This document shows, in pieces, positions 24,597 through 32,957 of a DNA stretch of 34,866 nucleotides. The position numbers were made by a program, and so were the translations under genes. The stretch is from an uncultured Lachnoanaerobaculum sp. (GTDB lineage Bacteria > Bacillota > Clostridia > Lachnospirales > Lachnospiraceae). The DNA lies in the NCBI RefSeq assembly GCF_938015485.1, contig NZ_CALLVU010000005.1:1-34866 (forward strand), written 5' to 3'. How positions within the stretch are numbered: the stretch's first letter is position 1; each line of letters opens with the position of its first letter. Below the pieces are notes generated by a model. That model saw nothing but the letters and a program-made list of their open reading frames with translations, had not been told where the DNA came from and did not search any database.

Positions 24597-25763
24597 ATGG
24601 GATTGATAGAAAATGAGTTTGTAAAGTTTATGGGAAAGTTTGATGAGCATCCGTTTGAGATGATAATCAACGGAAATAAGCATATGATCGGAGAAGGAGA
24701 GCCTACATTTTCTATCAAGGTAAATAAGGTGCCTTCAGTTGTGGATATGCTTACAAGTACATCTATCACCTTAGGTGAGGCATATATGGACGGAGATATT
24801 GAGATAGAGGGCGACCTTTATAAGGCTTTAAATATGTTCCTCGGACAGATGGGTAAGTTTTCAACAGATCAAAACAAGTTGAAGAAGCTTATATTTACTT
24901 CGCTGTCAAAGAAAAATCAGCAAAAGGAAGTTTCTTCACACTATGATATAGGAAATGATTTTTACAGCCTCTGGCTTGATGAGACTATGAGCTATTCATG
25001 CGGATATTTTAAGAATGAAGATGATACACTCTATCAGGCTCAGGTGAACAAGGTACATCATCTTCTGGATAAAATGCACCTGAAAGAGGGTATGACAATA
25101 CTTGATATAGGTTGCGGTTGGGGATTTTTGCTTATTGAGGCTGCAAAGAAGTATAAGGTAAAGGGTCTCGGTATCACTCTAAGCCATGAGCAGAAGGCCA
25201 AGTTTGAGGAGAGAATAAAGGCCGAGGGTCTTGAGGATTATCTTGAAGTAGAGCTTATGGACTACAGAGATCTTCCAAAGACCAAGAGAACTTTTGACAG
25301 CATTGTCAGTGTAGGTATGCTTGAGCATGTAGGTAGAGGCAATTATGCCGAGTATTTGGAGTGTGCCAAGTCGGTACTTGCTCCGGGCGGTATATTCGTA
25401 CTTCACTTTATCAGTTCTCTTAAGGAGTATCCGGGTGATGCATGGATTAAGAAATATATTTTCCCTGGCGGTGTTATACCGAGTCTTCGTGAGATTATAT
25501 CGGATGCAAGTGATTTAAGACTTTATACAATAGATGTGGAGAGCCTAAGAAGACATTATAACAAGACTTTGCTTTGCTGGAATAAAAACTTTCAGGCTCA
25601 CAGAGATGAGGTGGTTAAGATGTTTGATGAGAGATTTGCAAGAATGTGGGAGCTGTATCTGTGCAGCTGTGCCGCCACTTTTTGGAACGGAGTTATCGAT
25701 CTTCACCAGATTATATTTACAAATGATGTCAACAATGATTTACCGATGACAAGATGGTACTAA
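24597..25763 (+). CDS. cfa: Cyclopropane-fatty-acyl-phospholipid synthase
   Basis: A 388-residue AdoMet-dependent enzyme that methylenates unsaturated acyl chains of membrane phospholipids. Family motifs in order: SSHYDIGNDFYSLWLD (about 113-128), MSYSCGYF with C135, the AdoMet loop LDIGCGWGFLL (169-179), SVGMLEHVG, and the late CSCAATFWNG and HQIIFTND segments. The length is typical of the family. GGAGG stands 9 bases before ATG 24597. The gene is monocistronic: own promoter, a leader with a terminator-like hairpin, and a strong terminator after the stop. Together with mprF, it is the second phospholipid-modifying gene in the window. Confidence 0.93.
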   Translation: MGLIENEFVKFMGKFDEHPFEMIINGNKHMIGEGEPTFSIKVNKVPSVVDMLTSTSITLGEAYMDGDIEIEGDLYKALNMFLGQMGKFSTDQNKLKKLIFTSLSKKNQQKEVSSHYDIGNDFYSLWLDETMSYSCGYFKNEDDTLYQAQVNKVHHLLDKMHLKEGMTILDIGCGWGFLLIEAAKKYKVKGLGITLSHEQKAKFEERIKAEGLEDYLEVELMDYRDLPKTKRTFDSIVSVGMLEHVGRGNYAEYLECAKSVLAPGGIFVLHFISSLKEYPGDAWIKKYIFPGGVIPSLREIISDASDLRLYTIDVESLRRHYNKTLLCWNKNFQAHRDEVVKMFDERFARMWELYLCSCAATFWNGVIDLHQIIFTNDVNNDLPMTRWY

Positions 25764-25768
25764 TATAA

Positions 25769-25808
25769 AAAACTCTCAAACCGGTTTTGCCGGAATGAGA
25801 GTTTTTTT
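25769..25808. terminator. Bidirectional terminator between cfa and the aldehyde dehydrogenase gene
   Basis: AACTCTCA (25771-25778) and TGAGAGTT (25795-25802) form the stem, with an inner CCGG-TTTTG-CCGG hairpin. T7 follows on the plus strand, and a T-rich tract on the minus strand. Confidence 0.85.
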
Positions 25809-25816
25809 GGTAAACA

Positions 25817-25858
25817 ATATCGGTAGGGTGTGTTATTACCGAAGTGGTTACCCGATAT
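25817..25858 (-). other. Extended imperfect hairpin in the 3' region of the aldehyde dehydrogenase transcript
   Basis: ATATCGG (25817-25823) and CCGATAT (25852-25858) are complementary. Nested GGTA/TACC and GGGT/ACCC pairs inside allow several alternative folds. No T tract follows directly. It lies just past the dehydrogenase stop codon and before the shared terminator. Confidence 0.4.
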
Positions 25859-25875
25859 AAAGGAATAGCTTTATA

Positions 25876-27360
25876 TTACTTCTTTGGATAGAATCCGCTC
25901 GGATTCTCATCAAGCTTGATAAGAATATTCTTCATCTGTGTATAGTGATCAAGGATAACCTTATGTGTCTCTCTACCGATACCTGAAGTCTTGTATCCGC
26001 CGAACGGAGCACCTGCAGGGATAGCATTGTAGGTATTTACCCAAACTCTACCTGTCTCAATAGCTCTTGAAACTCTGAATGCACGGTTAAGATCCTTTGT
26101 CCAAACGCCACCGCCAAGACCGTATACGCTCTCATTTGCATATTTGATTACTTCATCTTCAGTCTTGAACTTGATGATAACTGCTACAGGTCCGAAGATT
26201 TCTTCCTGAGCTGCGTAAGAGTCGTTGGTTACATTTGTGATAAGTGTAGGCTTATAGAATGATCCGTTTGCAAGCTCACCCTCTGTATAACGTGAACCTC
26301 CGCATGCGATTGTAGCACCGTCTGCTACAGCTCTGTCTACACAAGCCTGAATCTTAGCTACCTGACCTTCATTTATCTGTGAACCCATCTGTGTATTGAT
26401 ATCAAGAGGATTGCCTACCACAATCTTGTTAAACTGATCTACAGCTCTCTTTACAAACTCATCGTAGATGCCTTCCTGTACAAATACTCTTGAACCTGCA
26501 CAGCAAACCTGACCTTGGTTGAAGAGGATTCCAAGCTGTACACCGTCAATAGCAAGGTCAAGATCACAATCGTCAAAGAATATATTTGCCGACTTTCCGC
26601 CAAGCTCAAGTGTTGCAGGTATAAGCTTTTCGGCAGCAGCCTTAGCTACAGAATATCCTACTTCTGTAGAACCTGTGAATGCAAGCTTTCTGAATCCGTT
26701 GTGATCAAGGATGTATTGTCCTGACTTGCTGCCTGCACCTGAGATAACATTGAATACACCCTTTGGGATGATATCTTTAACAAGCTTTGCAAGCTCAAGG
26801 ATTGAAAGAGGAGTTGAAGAACTGCTCTTAAGTACAGTACAGCATCCTGATGCAAGCACAGGTGCAAGCTTCCAAGCAGCCATAAGGAACGGGAAGTTCC
26901 AAGGAACTATCTGTCCTACTACACCGATTGGCTCTCTGAATACAAGTGAGAGTGTGTTCGGGTCAAGGAAGTTTGAAGTATCTTCCTCTGTACGAATTGC
27001 GGAAGCAAAATATCTGAAATGATCTGCAGCAAACGGAATATCCACATTTAATGTTTCACGAATCGGCTTACCGTTGTCAAGACTCTCGATATAAGCGAGG
27101 TCCTCTTTGTTTGCATCTATAACATCGGCAATTTTTAAAAGAATCTCGGCTCTCTTGATCTTATCAAGGTTTTTCCATGATTCAAAAGCTGCCCATGCCG
27201 CATTTACCGCGTCATCTACATCTTCCTTTGTGGCCTCTGCCACACTTGCGATTTTTTCTTTGGTTGCAGGAGAGTATGTATCAAAAAACTTACCGTCCTT
27301 TGAATCTCTGAATTCTCCATTTATAAAAAGTCCATACTTTTCGTCCGGTCTCTTTGCCAT
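25876..27360 (-). CDS. NAD(P)-dependent aldehyde dehydrogenase
   Basis: A 494-residue enzyme of the ALDH superfamily, oxidising an aldehyde to an acid. Visible motifs: PWNFPFLMAAWK (153-164), FTGSTEVG (228-235) for coenzyme, LELGGKSANI with general-base E252, and GQVCCAGSR with the catalytic Cys at 286. In the coenzyme pocket, the usual KPAEQTP is KSSSSTP (K178-P184), so the Glu that normally contacts the NAD ribose is Ser. The substrate cannot be read from sequence; ExaC/AldB-type acetaldehyde dehydrogenases look closest. CGAAAGGAG precedes ATG 27360. The gene is monocistronic. Confidence 0.93.
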   Translation of the reverse strand: MAKRPDEKYGLFINGEFRDSKDGKFFDTYSPATKEKIASVAEATKEDVDDAVNAAWAAFESWKNLDKIKRAEILLKIADVIDANKEDLAYIESLDNGKPIRETLNVDIPFAADHFRYFASAIRTEEDTSNFLDPNTLSLVFREPIGVVGQIVPWNFPFLMAAWKLAPVLASGCCTVLKSSSSTPLSILELAKLVKDIIPKGVFNVISGAGSKSGQYILDHNGFRKLAFTGSTEVGYSVAKAAAEKLIPATLELGGKSANIFFDDCDLDLAIDGVQLGILFNQGQVCCAGSRVFVQEGIYDEFVKRAVDQFNKIVVGNPLDINTQMGSQINEGQVAKIQACVDRAVADGATIACGGSRYTEGELANGSFYKPTLITNVTNDSYAAQEEIFGPVAVIIKFKTEDEVIKYANESVYGLGGGVWTKDLNRAFRVSRAIETGRVWVNTYNAIPAGAPFGGYKTSGIGRETHKVILDHYTQMKNILIKLDENPSGFYPKK

Positions 27361-27412
27361 ATTTAAAATACTCCTTTCGAGTTGTTAATCTTTAGTAAAT
27401 TACTATAGATTG

Positions 27413-27421
27413 ATTCTAGCA
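27413..27421 (-). promoter_or_regulatory. Possible extended -10 promoter of the aldehyde dehydrogenase gene
   Basis: On the minus strand TGCTAGAAT forms an extended -10 box (TGn plus TAGAAT). No clear -35 box is seen. A perfect 12-bp palindrome CTTTTGCAAAAG lies just upstream at 27445-27456. Confidence 0.45.
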
Positions 27422-27738
27422 TAAAAGAAAAATAGAAGCCATAGCTTTTGCAAAAGTAGATAATTTAACAAATGTAGATTGCTTACAATCAAATAAAAAG
27501 AGCATTTTTTATATCATTTGCTAACATTATACCGCTATATTCGTCATGTTTTTATCAAAGTACATAGAGATTGCATAAAATTTAAAAGCTTAAAATTGTA
27601 AAACATTGGTTAATATAGTCATATATATCAACACAAAATAAAAATATATCTAATTTTATATATCTTTTAAACTTTTTGTAACTATTATTTTTTGCAGTTA
27701 TGTCGTATATTAGAAAGGCACAAAAGATGGAGGAAGAT
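27422..27738. other. Divergent intergenic region
   Basis: AT-rich and non-coding. Apart from the palindrome at 27445-27456 and a weak GATTG-CTTA-CAATC hairpin (27477-27490) I see nothing specific. Confidence 0.4.
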
Positions 27739-28824
27739 ATGCAGAAAAGATATATTTGGACAGCAATAACATTAACCACATGTATTACAATGGCACAGGC
27801 GATGCCGGTTTTGGCAGGCCGAGTAATAGGTCATGCCTCGGCAAATTATGGGACTACACAGAATGTAAGTACGGATTTTAATTTTTTGGGAAGTGAAATG
27901 TATACATATCAAAAGATGGAAGGTGATATAAATCTTTTGAAACAAAAATATGAGGGAGTCACTTCAGATTCTATAGGCACAACACCTGACGGAAGAAATA
28001 TGTACAGAATAACTATAGGTAACAAGGACGCCGCAAAGAAAATTTTGGTGGTGGGCGCAATTCATGCGAGAGAGTATATCACCACACCGCTTGTAATGCG
28101 TCAGATAAAGGAGATGCTTGATAAAAGGGCTGAAGGCGATAAGAGTTTGGATGAAGTATGTATAGAGTATATTCCTATGGTAAATCCTGACGGAGTTGCA
28201 ATATCACAAAGCGGTATCAACGGACTTAATAAGGAAGAGTCAAAAAAGAAATTGCAGGAGATTATAGACAGCTGGTCGGAGTGGGGACTTAAGGAAAATC
28301 AGGACAAGTACAACTGGTTTTTGAACAAGTGGAAGAATAATTTAAACGGTGTGGATATCAACCACAACTTCCCGACTCAGGGCTGGAAGGACAGAGCGGA
28401 CAGCAGGAAGAGACCTTCAAATGAGCATTATAAGGGACCAAGCGCAGGTTCAGAGAGTGAAACACAGTATCTTATAAATTTGGTAAACAGTGAAAAGTTT
28501 GCGGCGGTATTAAATTACCATGCACAGGGTCAGATTATATACTGGTCAAATCAACACGCCTCTGCGGAAGTAGCCGCAAAGGATAAGGCGATGGCTGATA
28601 TAGTAGTATCACATACAGGTTACAAGCTTGTATCTCCTGAGGCTGACGGCTCCAAGTACGGTACGGGTTTTAAGGACTGGCTTGATTGGGATAAAGGCAT
28701 ACCGAATGTTACGGTTGAGGTCGGTATCGGTACTTCACCTGTTCCTGAAACACAGATTGAGAATATTTGGCAGCAGAATAAGGGAGTATTACCTGATATT
28801 GTAAAGTATATTCTCGGAAAATAA
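27739..28824 (+). CDS. Secreted M14 zinc carboxypeptidase
   Basis: A 361-residue M14-family metallopeptidase. A signal peptide covers about residues 1-26 (hydrophobic core, then AQAMPVLAG), so it is exported. Zinc ligands are H109 and E112 in GAIHAREYIT, and H261 in NYHAQGQ. The catalytic Glu is E327 in TVEVGIG. The substrate-binding GVDxNxNFP motif reads GVDINHNFP (N208-H209-N210), with His where Arg is usual. It probably trims peptides or cell-wall peptides outside the cell. ATG 27739 is chosen because GGAGGA lies 5 bases upstream; in-frame ATG 27727 and 27700 lack a ribosome site. Confidence 0.9.
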   Translation: MQKRYIWTAITLTTCITMAQAMPVLAGRVIGHASANYGTTQNVSTDFNFLGSEMYTYQKMEGDINLLKQKYEGVTSDSIGTTPDGRNMYRITIGNKDAAKKILVVGAIHAREYITTPLVMRQIKEMLDKRAEGDKSLDEVCIEYIPMVNPDGVAISQSGINGLNKEESKKKLQEIIDSWSEWGLKENQDKYNWFLNKWKNNLNGVDINHNFPTQGWKDRADSRKRPSNEHYKGPSAGSESETQYLINLVNSEKFAAVLNYHAQGQIIYWSNQHASAEVAAKDKAMADIVVSHTGYKLVSPEADGSKYGTGFKDWLDWDKGIPNVTVEVGIGTSPVPETQIENIWQQNKGVLPDIVKYILGK

Positions 28825-28838
28825 GTTTACATAGAAGA

Positions 28839-28869
28839 AAGCCCTTTACAGAGGTTGTGTAAAGGGCTT
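28839..28869. terminator. Convergent terminator between the M14 peptidase and CPBP genes
   Basis: A perfect 12-bp stem: AAGCCCTTTACA (28839-28850) and TGTAAAGGGCTT (28858-28869) around GAGGTTG. Short T-rich tails are present on both strands. Confidence 0.8.
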
Positions 28870-28879
28870 AATCTTTAAT

Positions 28880-29623
28880 CTAGTAGTTCCATGATATCAA
28901 CAGATATATCAGTCCCGTACCGAACATATCTGTTAGTGCATGCATTAAAAAGAAAGGTAACAGATTTTTTACCACTTTCTTATACATAAAGTAGTAGAAG
29001 AGTCCGAATATAACGCCTATAGTAAGTGCCCAAGTTATTCCCTGATATGTGTGGAATGATATCCTGACAAATGTTGAGAATATAAGAGCATATCGGCTGT
29101 TTTCTTCTTTTACCGAGGTGATAAGACCCAGGAAGAAAAATTCTTCATAGAAGCCGTTTAAAAGTCCGTAAGCAATTGTCATAGGGCTAAGTGCTATGAA
29201 CTTTCTTATAATCTCAAGAGGATTTATGTACTGTATCAGTTCAGGATTAAGATAGTTGTATTCACCTGTTACAGTTGTAAGAAAATCTCCGAACAGTCCT
29301 ACTATGCAAAAGAGCACAGGCCCCCATATGATTACCGAGGGGCGAAATCTTATCTTTAAGCTTTTAAAGTCAAAGTTTCTTATAAGCAGGTAAATCAGTA
29401 CTATAACAAGCATTATCACTTGGAATATAAAGTTACTTGAGTAGGCGGCACCTTCACTTGTAGATGACTGTGTATGAGCGGTGGCGGTTTGCAGTCCTTC
29501 TATAAAAAGCCGTGTTGATATTATTGCAAAGTAGCCGAACATTATGGCGGCAATAATTATAAGATCAAAGAAGTTTAAATGTTTAAGCTTTTCTTTCGGA
29601 TGTATTTTTTCTATAAAGTTCAT
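28880..29623 (-). CDS. CPBP-family intramembrane glutamic endopeptidase (Abi/CAAX protease)
   Basis: A 247-residue protein with about six to seven membrane segments. The CPBP motifs are present: GFYEEFFFLG (E160-E161), SFHTYQG (H191) and LMHALTDMFG near the C-terminus. These proteins cleave within or next to the membrane; bacterial members include bacteriocin-immunity and protein-processing enzymes, but no partner is visible here. AAAGGA lies before the ATG. It is convergent with the M14 peptidase gene and divergent from the next gene. Confidence 0.88.
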   Translation of the reverse strand: MNFIEKIHPKEKLKHLNFFDLIIIAAIMFGYFAIISTRLFIEGLQTATAHTQSSTSEGAAYSSNFIFQVIMLVIVLIYLLIRNFDFKSLKIRFRPSVIIWGPVLFCIVGLFGDFLTTVTGEYNYLNPELIQYINPLEIIRKFIALSPMTIAYGLLNGFYEEFFFLGLITSVKEENSRYALIFSTFVRISFHTYQGITWALTIGVIFGLFYYFMYKKVVKNLLPFFLMHALTDMFGTGLIYLLISWNY

Positions 29624-29727
29624 ATATTATCCTTTCATTATGGTTTGGGTTTATAGGTGAATATAATATATTATAATTGTGAAAAATAAGTGAATGAGAT
29701 AAAATATTTTTAAAGAAAGGATTGCTT

Positions 29728-30285
29728 ATGAATTTTACTAAACTTAGAAATATTTTCCTTATATTTATGTCCTGCTCCTTTTTGGGATGGATATATGAGG
29801 TATCGGTAGGTATATTTGAGACTCATGTAGGCTATGTAAACAGAGGCTTTTTATTCGGACCGTATCTGCCGATATACGGCTTTGGAGGGCTGATACTTAT
29901 TATACTTCTTAAAAGAGTGAGAGATAAAAGAATATATATATGTAGAATCACAGTTTCATTTATCTTGGTATTTTTGATTACAATGCTTATCACTACAGTA
30001 CTTGAACTTTTGGGAAGTTATTTTATGGAGTTTTTAATGGGCGATTGGCTTTGGGATTACAGCAGTTATTTTTGTAACTTTGAAGGAAGGATTGCACTTT
30101 GGAGCAGTGTCAAGTTCGGTATAGGAGGTTTGATAATAATATATTTTATTGAACCTCTGATAAATATTTGTATCAAAAAAGCGGATAAAAGAGCAATAAA
30201 TGTATTTTCTTTAATACTTGCCCTTATTTTTTTGATAGATTTAAGTTTTCGACCATTTTTAGGAAGTAATTTTCTCGGAAAGTGA
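29728..30285 (+). CDS. Putative ABC-transporter type IV (CmpB-like, PF06541) membrane protein
   Basis: A 185-residue membrane protein with about five hydrophobic segments. The diagnostic opening is SFLGWIYEVSVG, followed by GYVNRGFLFGPYLPIYGFGG, which is characteristic of the PF06541 family. Despite the name, no transport activity has been shown for the family as far as I know, and no ATPase gene is near. The start is ATG 29728, with AAAGG upstream. An in-frame TTG two codons earlier is less likely. Confidence 0.82.
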   Translation: MNFTKLRNIFLIFMSCSFLGWIYEVSVGIFETHVGYVNRGFLFGPYLPIYGFGGLILIILLKRVRDKRIYICRITVSFILVFLITMLITTVLELLGSYFMEFLMGDWLWDYSSYFCNFEGRIALWSSVKFGIGGLIIIYFIEPLINICIKKADKRAINVFSLILALIFLIDLSFRPFLGSNFLGK

Positions 30286-30353
30286 TATAATAGGACATTG
30301 GATTGAATATATTTTGATTCAAAACTAATTTTATTTTAAGTAAAGGAGTAAGT

Positions 30354-31160
30354 ATGTCTAAAGGTATCGGATTTATTGGCGGCGGAAATATGGCTGCAGG
30401 AATAATTGGGGGACTTATAAAGAGAAGAGTTTTCTTGCCGGAAAATATATATGTAAAAGAGGCTGTAACAAAGAGAGAGTATGAGCTTAAAAGAGAATTT
30501 GGTATCTCTATAGTTGAGAGTGCTGAGGACTTGGCTTCAAAGGCAAACCTGATTGTATTTGCGGTAAGGCCTCAGGAAGGTGAATCTGCTGCAAAGGAGA
30601 TTTTGCAATACCTTGACGAGAAGAAGATTATAGTATCCTTGCTCGCAGGAATATCAATAGACAAATTACATAAATGGTTCGGAGAAAAGATACATATCGC
30701 CAGAGTGATGCCGAATACAATGATAGAGTCTCAAAGAGGATACAGTGCTCTTGTGTTTGACAAAGAATTTCCGAATGAGAAAAAAGAGAAGGTGACAGCT
30801 ATTGTAGATGCTATAGGAAAGACTATGGAAATGCAGGAAAATCAGCTGGATGCTTTCACCGCTATAGGATGTGCAGGTCCTGAGTGGCTGACACTTATTA
30901 CCGCTTCTTTGGTAGATGCAGGTGTAAAGATCGGGCTTTCAAGAAGCGATTCAAAGCAGATTGTAATAGAGAATTTGATAGCTACAGGAATGGTTTTGGA
31001 GAAAACAAATAAGCATTTCTATCAGATTATTGACGAGATAAATGCACCGGGCGGAATAAGTATAGAGGGCTTACATGTACTTGAAAAGGCCGGAGTACAG
31101 GGCAGTATAATGGAAGCTGTAGAGGCTGCATACAAGAAGACAACGGAAATCGGAAAGTAA
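30354..31160 (+). CDS. proC: Pyrroline-5-carboxylate reductase
   Basis: A 268-residue NAD(P)H-dependent enzyme making proline in the cytoplasm. The Rossmann motif GFIGGGNMA is at residues 6-14, AVRPQ and RVMPNT are in the family positions, and the C-terminal dimer domain shows DAGVKIGLSRSDSKQI and APGGISIEGLHVLEKAGV. The length and order are normal. AAAGGAG lies before the ATG. The downstream membrane protease gene starts one base after this stop and takes its ribosome site (GGAAAG) from the proC end, so they are co-transcribed. Confidence 0.93.
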   Translation: MSKGIGFIGGGNMAAGIIGGLIKRRVFLPENIYVKEAVTKREYELKREFGISIVESAEDLASKANLIVFAVRPQEGESAAKEILQYLDEKKIIVSLLAGISIDKLHKWFGEKIHIARVMPNTMIESQRGYSALVFDKEFPNEKKEKVTAIVDAIGKTMEMQENQLDAFTAIGCAGPEWLTLITASLVDAGVKIGLSRSDSKQIVIENLIATGMVLEKTNKHFYQIIDEINAPGGISIEGLHVLEKAGVQGSIMEAVEAAYKKTTEIGK

Positions 31161-31161
31161 T

Positions 31162-31947
31162 ATGAGTAAAGTACCTTCCTTAAGTATATTTTTTATGGGA
31201 GCGGCCGCTTTTGCAGGATTTTTGATACCTATTGTTCTGTTCATTTATTTCAGGAAGAATAAAAAGACTGATATATCGCCTTTTTTTGTAGGATGCTTTA
31301 TATTTATATTCTTTTCCATGATACTTGAAACGTTGGTTCACAAAGTGGTGCTAGGCTCATCTATAGGTGAAAATATTAAAAATAATATTGTGCTGTATGC
31401 AATATATGGCGGAGCGATGGCGGCTGTATTTGAAGAGTGCGGCAGACTGTTTGCATTTAAGGTGATGTTAAAGAAGCGCAGAGATAAAGATATAAATGCG
31501 CTGATGTACGGTGCAGGACATGGAGGATTTGAAGCGGCGGCTATTCTGGGATTTACAATGATAAGTAATCTGACATTGGCTGCTATGGTAAATAACGGAA
31601 GGATTGAGTCGGTTTCAGGCAGTTTGTCCGGGGCCGCGCTTTCACAGCTTCAGACAAGTATCACCACATTGGCCACAACACCTTCTTATATATTTTTACT
31701 CGGTATAGTGGAGAGAATATCTACCGTAATCATACAAATATCACTTTCAGTTTTAGTTTGGTTTTCTGTAAAGGATAAAAAATCATTGTTTTTTGCAGCG
31801 CTGCTTATACACTTTTTGGTGGATGCGATATCTGTAATTATGACAGGTACACATATACCTGTAGTCATAGTTGAGGTTGTTTTGGCGGCGGTAGCAGTAG
31901 CGGCGGCACTGTTTGCAAGGAATATATATAGGAAAGAAGAAAATTGA
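31162..31947 (+). CDS. YhfC-family putative intramembrane metalloprotease
   Basis: A 261-residue polytopic membrane protein, about eight hydrophobic segments, matching the YhfC (PF10086) family. Conserved motifs: VFEECGRLFAFKV near residues 89-101, YGAGHGGFEA at about 114-123, and LLIHFLVDAISV towards the end. The Glu/His set is thought to form a metal site, as in related membrane proteases; activity is not established. It is coupled to proC and followed by a strong terminator. Confidence 0.85.
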   Translation: MSKVPSLSIFFMGAAAFAGFLIPIVLFIYFRKNKKTDISPFFVGCFIFIFFSMILETLVHKVVLGSSIGENIKNNIVLYAIYGGAMAAVFEECGRLFAFKVMLKKRRDKDINALMYGAGHGGFEAAAILGFTMISNLTLAAMVNNGRIESVSGSLSGAALSQLQTSITTLATTPSYIFLLGIVERISTVIIQISLSVLVWFSVKDKKSLFFAALLIHFLVDAISVIMTGTHIPVVIVEVVLAAVAVAAALFARNIYRKEEN

Positions 31948-31957
31948 AATAATAAAG

Positions 31958-31984
31958 AAGCCGGGAATGCCCCGGCTTTTATTA
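31958..31984 (+). terminator. Terminator of the proC operon
   Basis: AAGCCGGG (31958-31965), loop AATGC, CCCGGCTT (31971-31978), then TTATTAT. The tail overlaps the stop codon of the convergent araC-type gene. Confidence 0.85.
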
Positions 31985-32956
31985 TAAGTCTTGCCTATAT
32001 TGTAGAACTGTCTTTCCGGTCCATAGTTTAAATGCGCGCAGAAAGGAGTTTACCTCGCTGTAGGAGAGTAGGAATGCAATTTCTTCTACTGAGAAATTAG
32101 TATTTTTTATATAATGAATAGCCAAACTCTCTCTTACGGAGTTAAGCTGTTTTTGAAAACTTGTATTTTCTTCTTGAAGTTTTCTTTGAAGGTTGCGTTT
32201 TGACATGTTAAGTTTTCCAGCAACTTCATCAATACTTGAATTTCCGCCTGATAAAATCTCAGAAAGTATCATACGAACTTTGCCGGATACAGACTCATCA
32301 AGCTCCAAGTCTGACAGCCTTTTGTTAAGTTCAGGCTCTATGTATTCGAACAGTGAAGAATTCTCGCTTATAAAAGGCTTTTCCAAATCGGACTTTACAA
32401 ATACAATAGTATTGTCAGCACCGGAAATTATATTACATTTTAAATACTCTGAAAATAGTGTATCATCTTTTACCTTTTGCATATATATAGCTTTCGGAAT
32501 AATATCTTTCAAAGTAGAGTGCCTTAACAGTGCAATCAGGAATAAAAACTCCGATTTCACAAAGAACAAAGGTAATATATCGTTTTCGTCACACTCAAGG
32601 GATATAGATACTTCAGTATCGGATTCGGATATTGACCAGGTGACAGGTCCTATCAGTCTTTTATATGTGGAAAGTCGTCTAATACATTGCAAACCGTCTT
32701 TACTGCAACTTGCGGCAAATATCGGAGGAGAAGATGTGGTGATGCTTTCTTTTGTAGCAAGTTTTATGAGCGCATCATCTGATAAAAATTCACCAAGTGC
32801 AGTACAAAAATTGTAATATTGATTCTTCTTCATTGTGACAGGTTCAAAATCGAAAATATCCGGAGGAAGCTTTGCCTTTTTTAGTATCATAGGCAGTGAA
32901 TATCCGTTTGAATCCAGTATTTTCTTATACTGCACATCTACAATAAAATTTGTCAT
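31982..32956 (-). CDS. AraC-family transcriptional regulator (arabinose-binding-like N-terminal domain)
   Basis: About 324 residues. The N-terminal two thirds match the Arabinose_bd domain (PF12625) found in OruR/VirS-type regulators. The last 90 residues are a two-helix-turn-helix AraC DNA-binding domain (IDEVAGKLNMSKRNLQRKLQ, then FSVEEIAFLLSYSEVNSFLRAFKLWTG). ATG 32956 comes one base after the SDR stop (TAATATG on the minus strand) and gives the best family N-terminus. In-frame starts inside the SDR gene (32977, TTG 32992) also exist, and none has a clear ribosome site. It is the second gene of an operon with the SDR, and probably controls it through the repeats at 33821-33854. Confidence 0.88.
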   Translation of the reverse strand: MTNFIVDVQYKKILDSNGYSLPMILKKAKLPPDIFDFEPVTMKKNQYYNFCTALGEFLSDDALIKLATKESITTSSPPIFAASCSKDGLQCIRRLSTYKRLIGPVTWSISESDTEVSISLECDENDILPLFFVKSEFLFLIALLRHSTLKDIIPKAIYMQKVKDDTLFSEYLKCNIISGADNTIVFVKSDLEKPFISENSSLFEYIEPELNKRLSDLELDESVSGKVRMILSEILSGGNSSIDEVAGKLNMSKRNLQRKLQEENTSFQKQLNSVRESLAIHYIKNTNFSVEEIAFLLSYSEVNSFLRAFKLWTGKTVLQYRQDL

Positions 32957-32957
32957 A

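Noticed and set aside
27382..27471. Possible Rex (NADH-sensing) sites near the aldehyde dehydrogenase promoter
   Set aside because: Only isolated half-sites (TTGTTAA, TTAACAA) are present; the two halves do not form a properly spaced palindrome.
30303..30322. TTGAAT...ATTCAA inverted repeat upstream of proC
   Set aside because: Six-bp arms in AT-rich DNA without a matching promoter are too weak to call an operator.
32193..32816. Long plus-strand frame (207 codons) opposite the AraC-type gene
   Set aside because: It is antisense to a clear AraC regulator, is serine-rich low-complexity sequence, and has no ribosome site or family resemblance.
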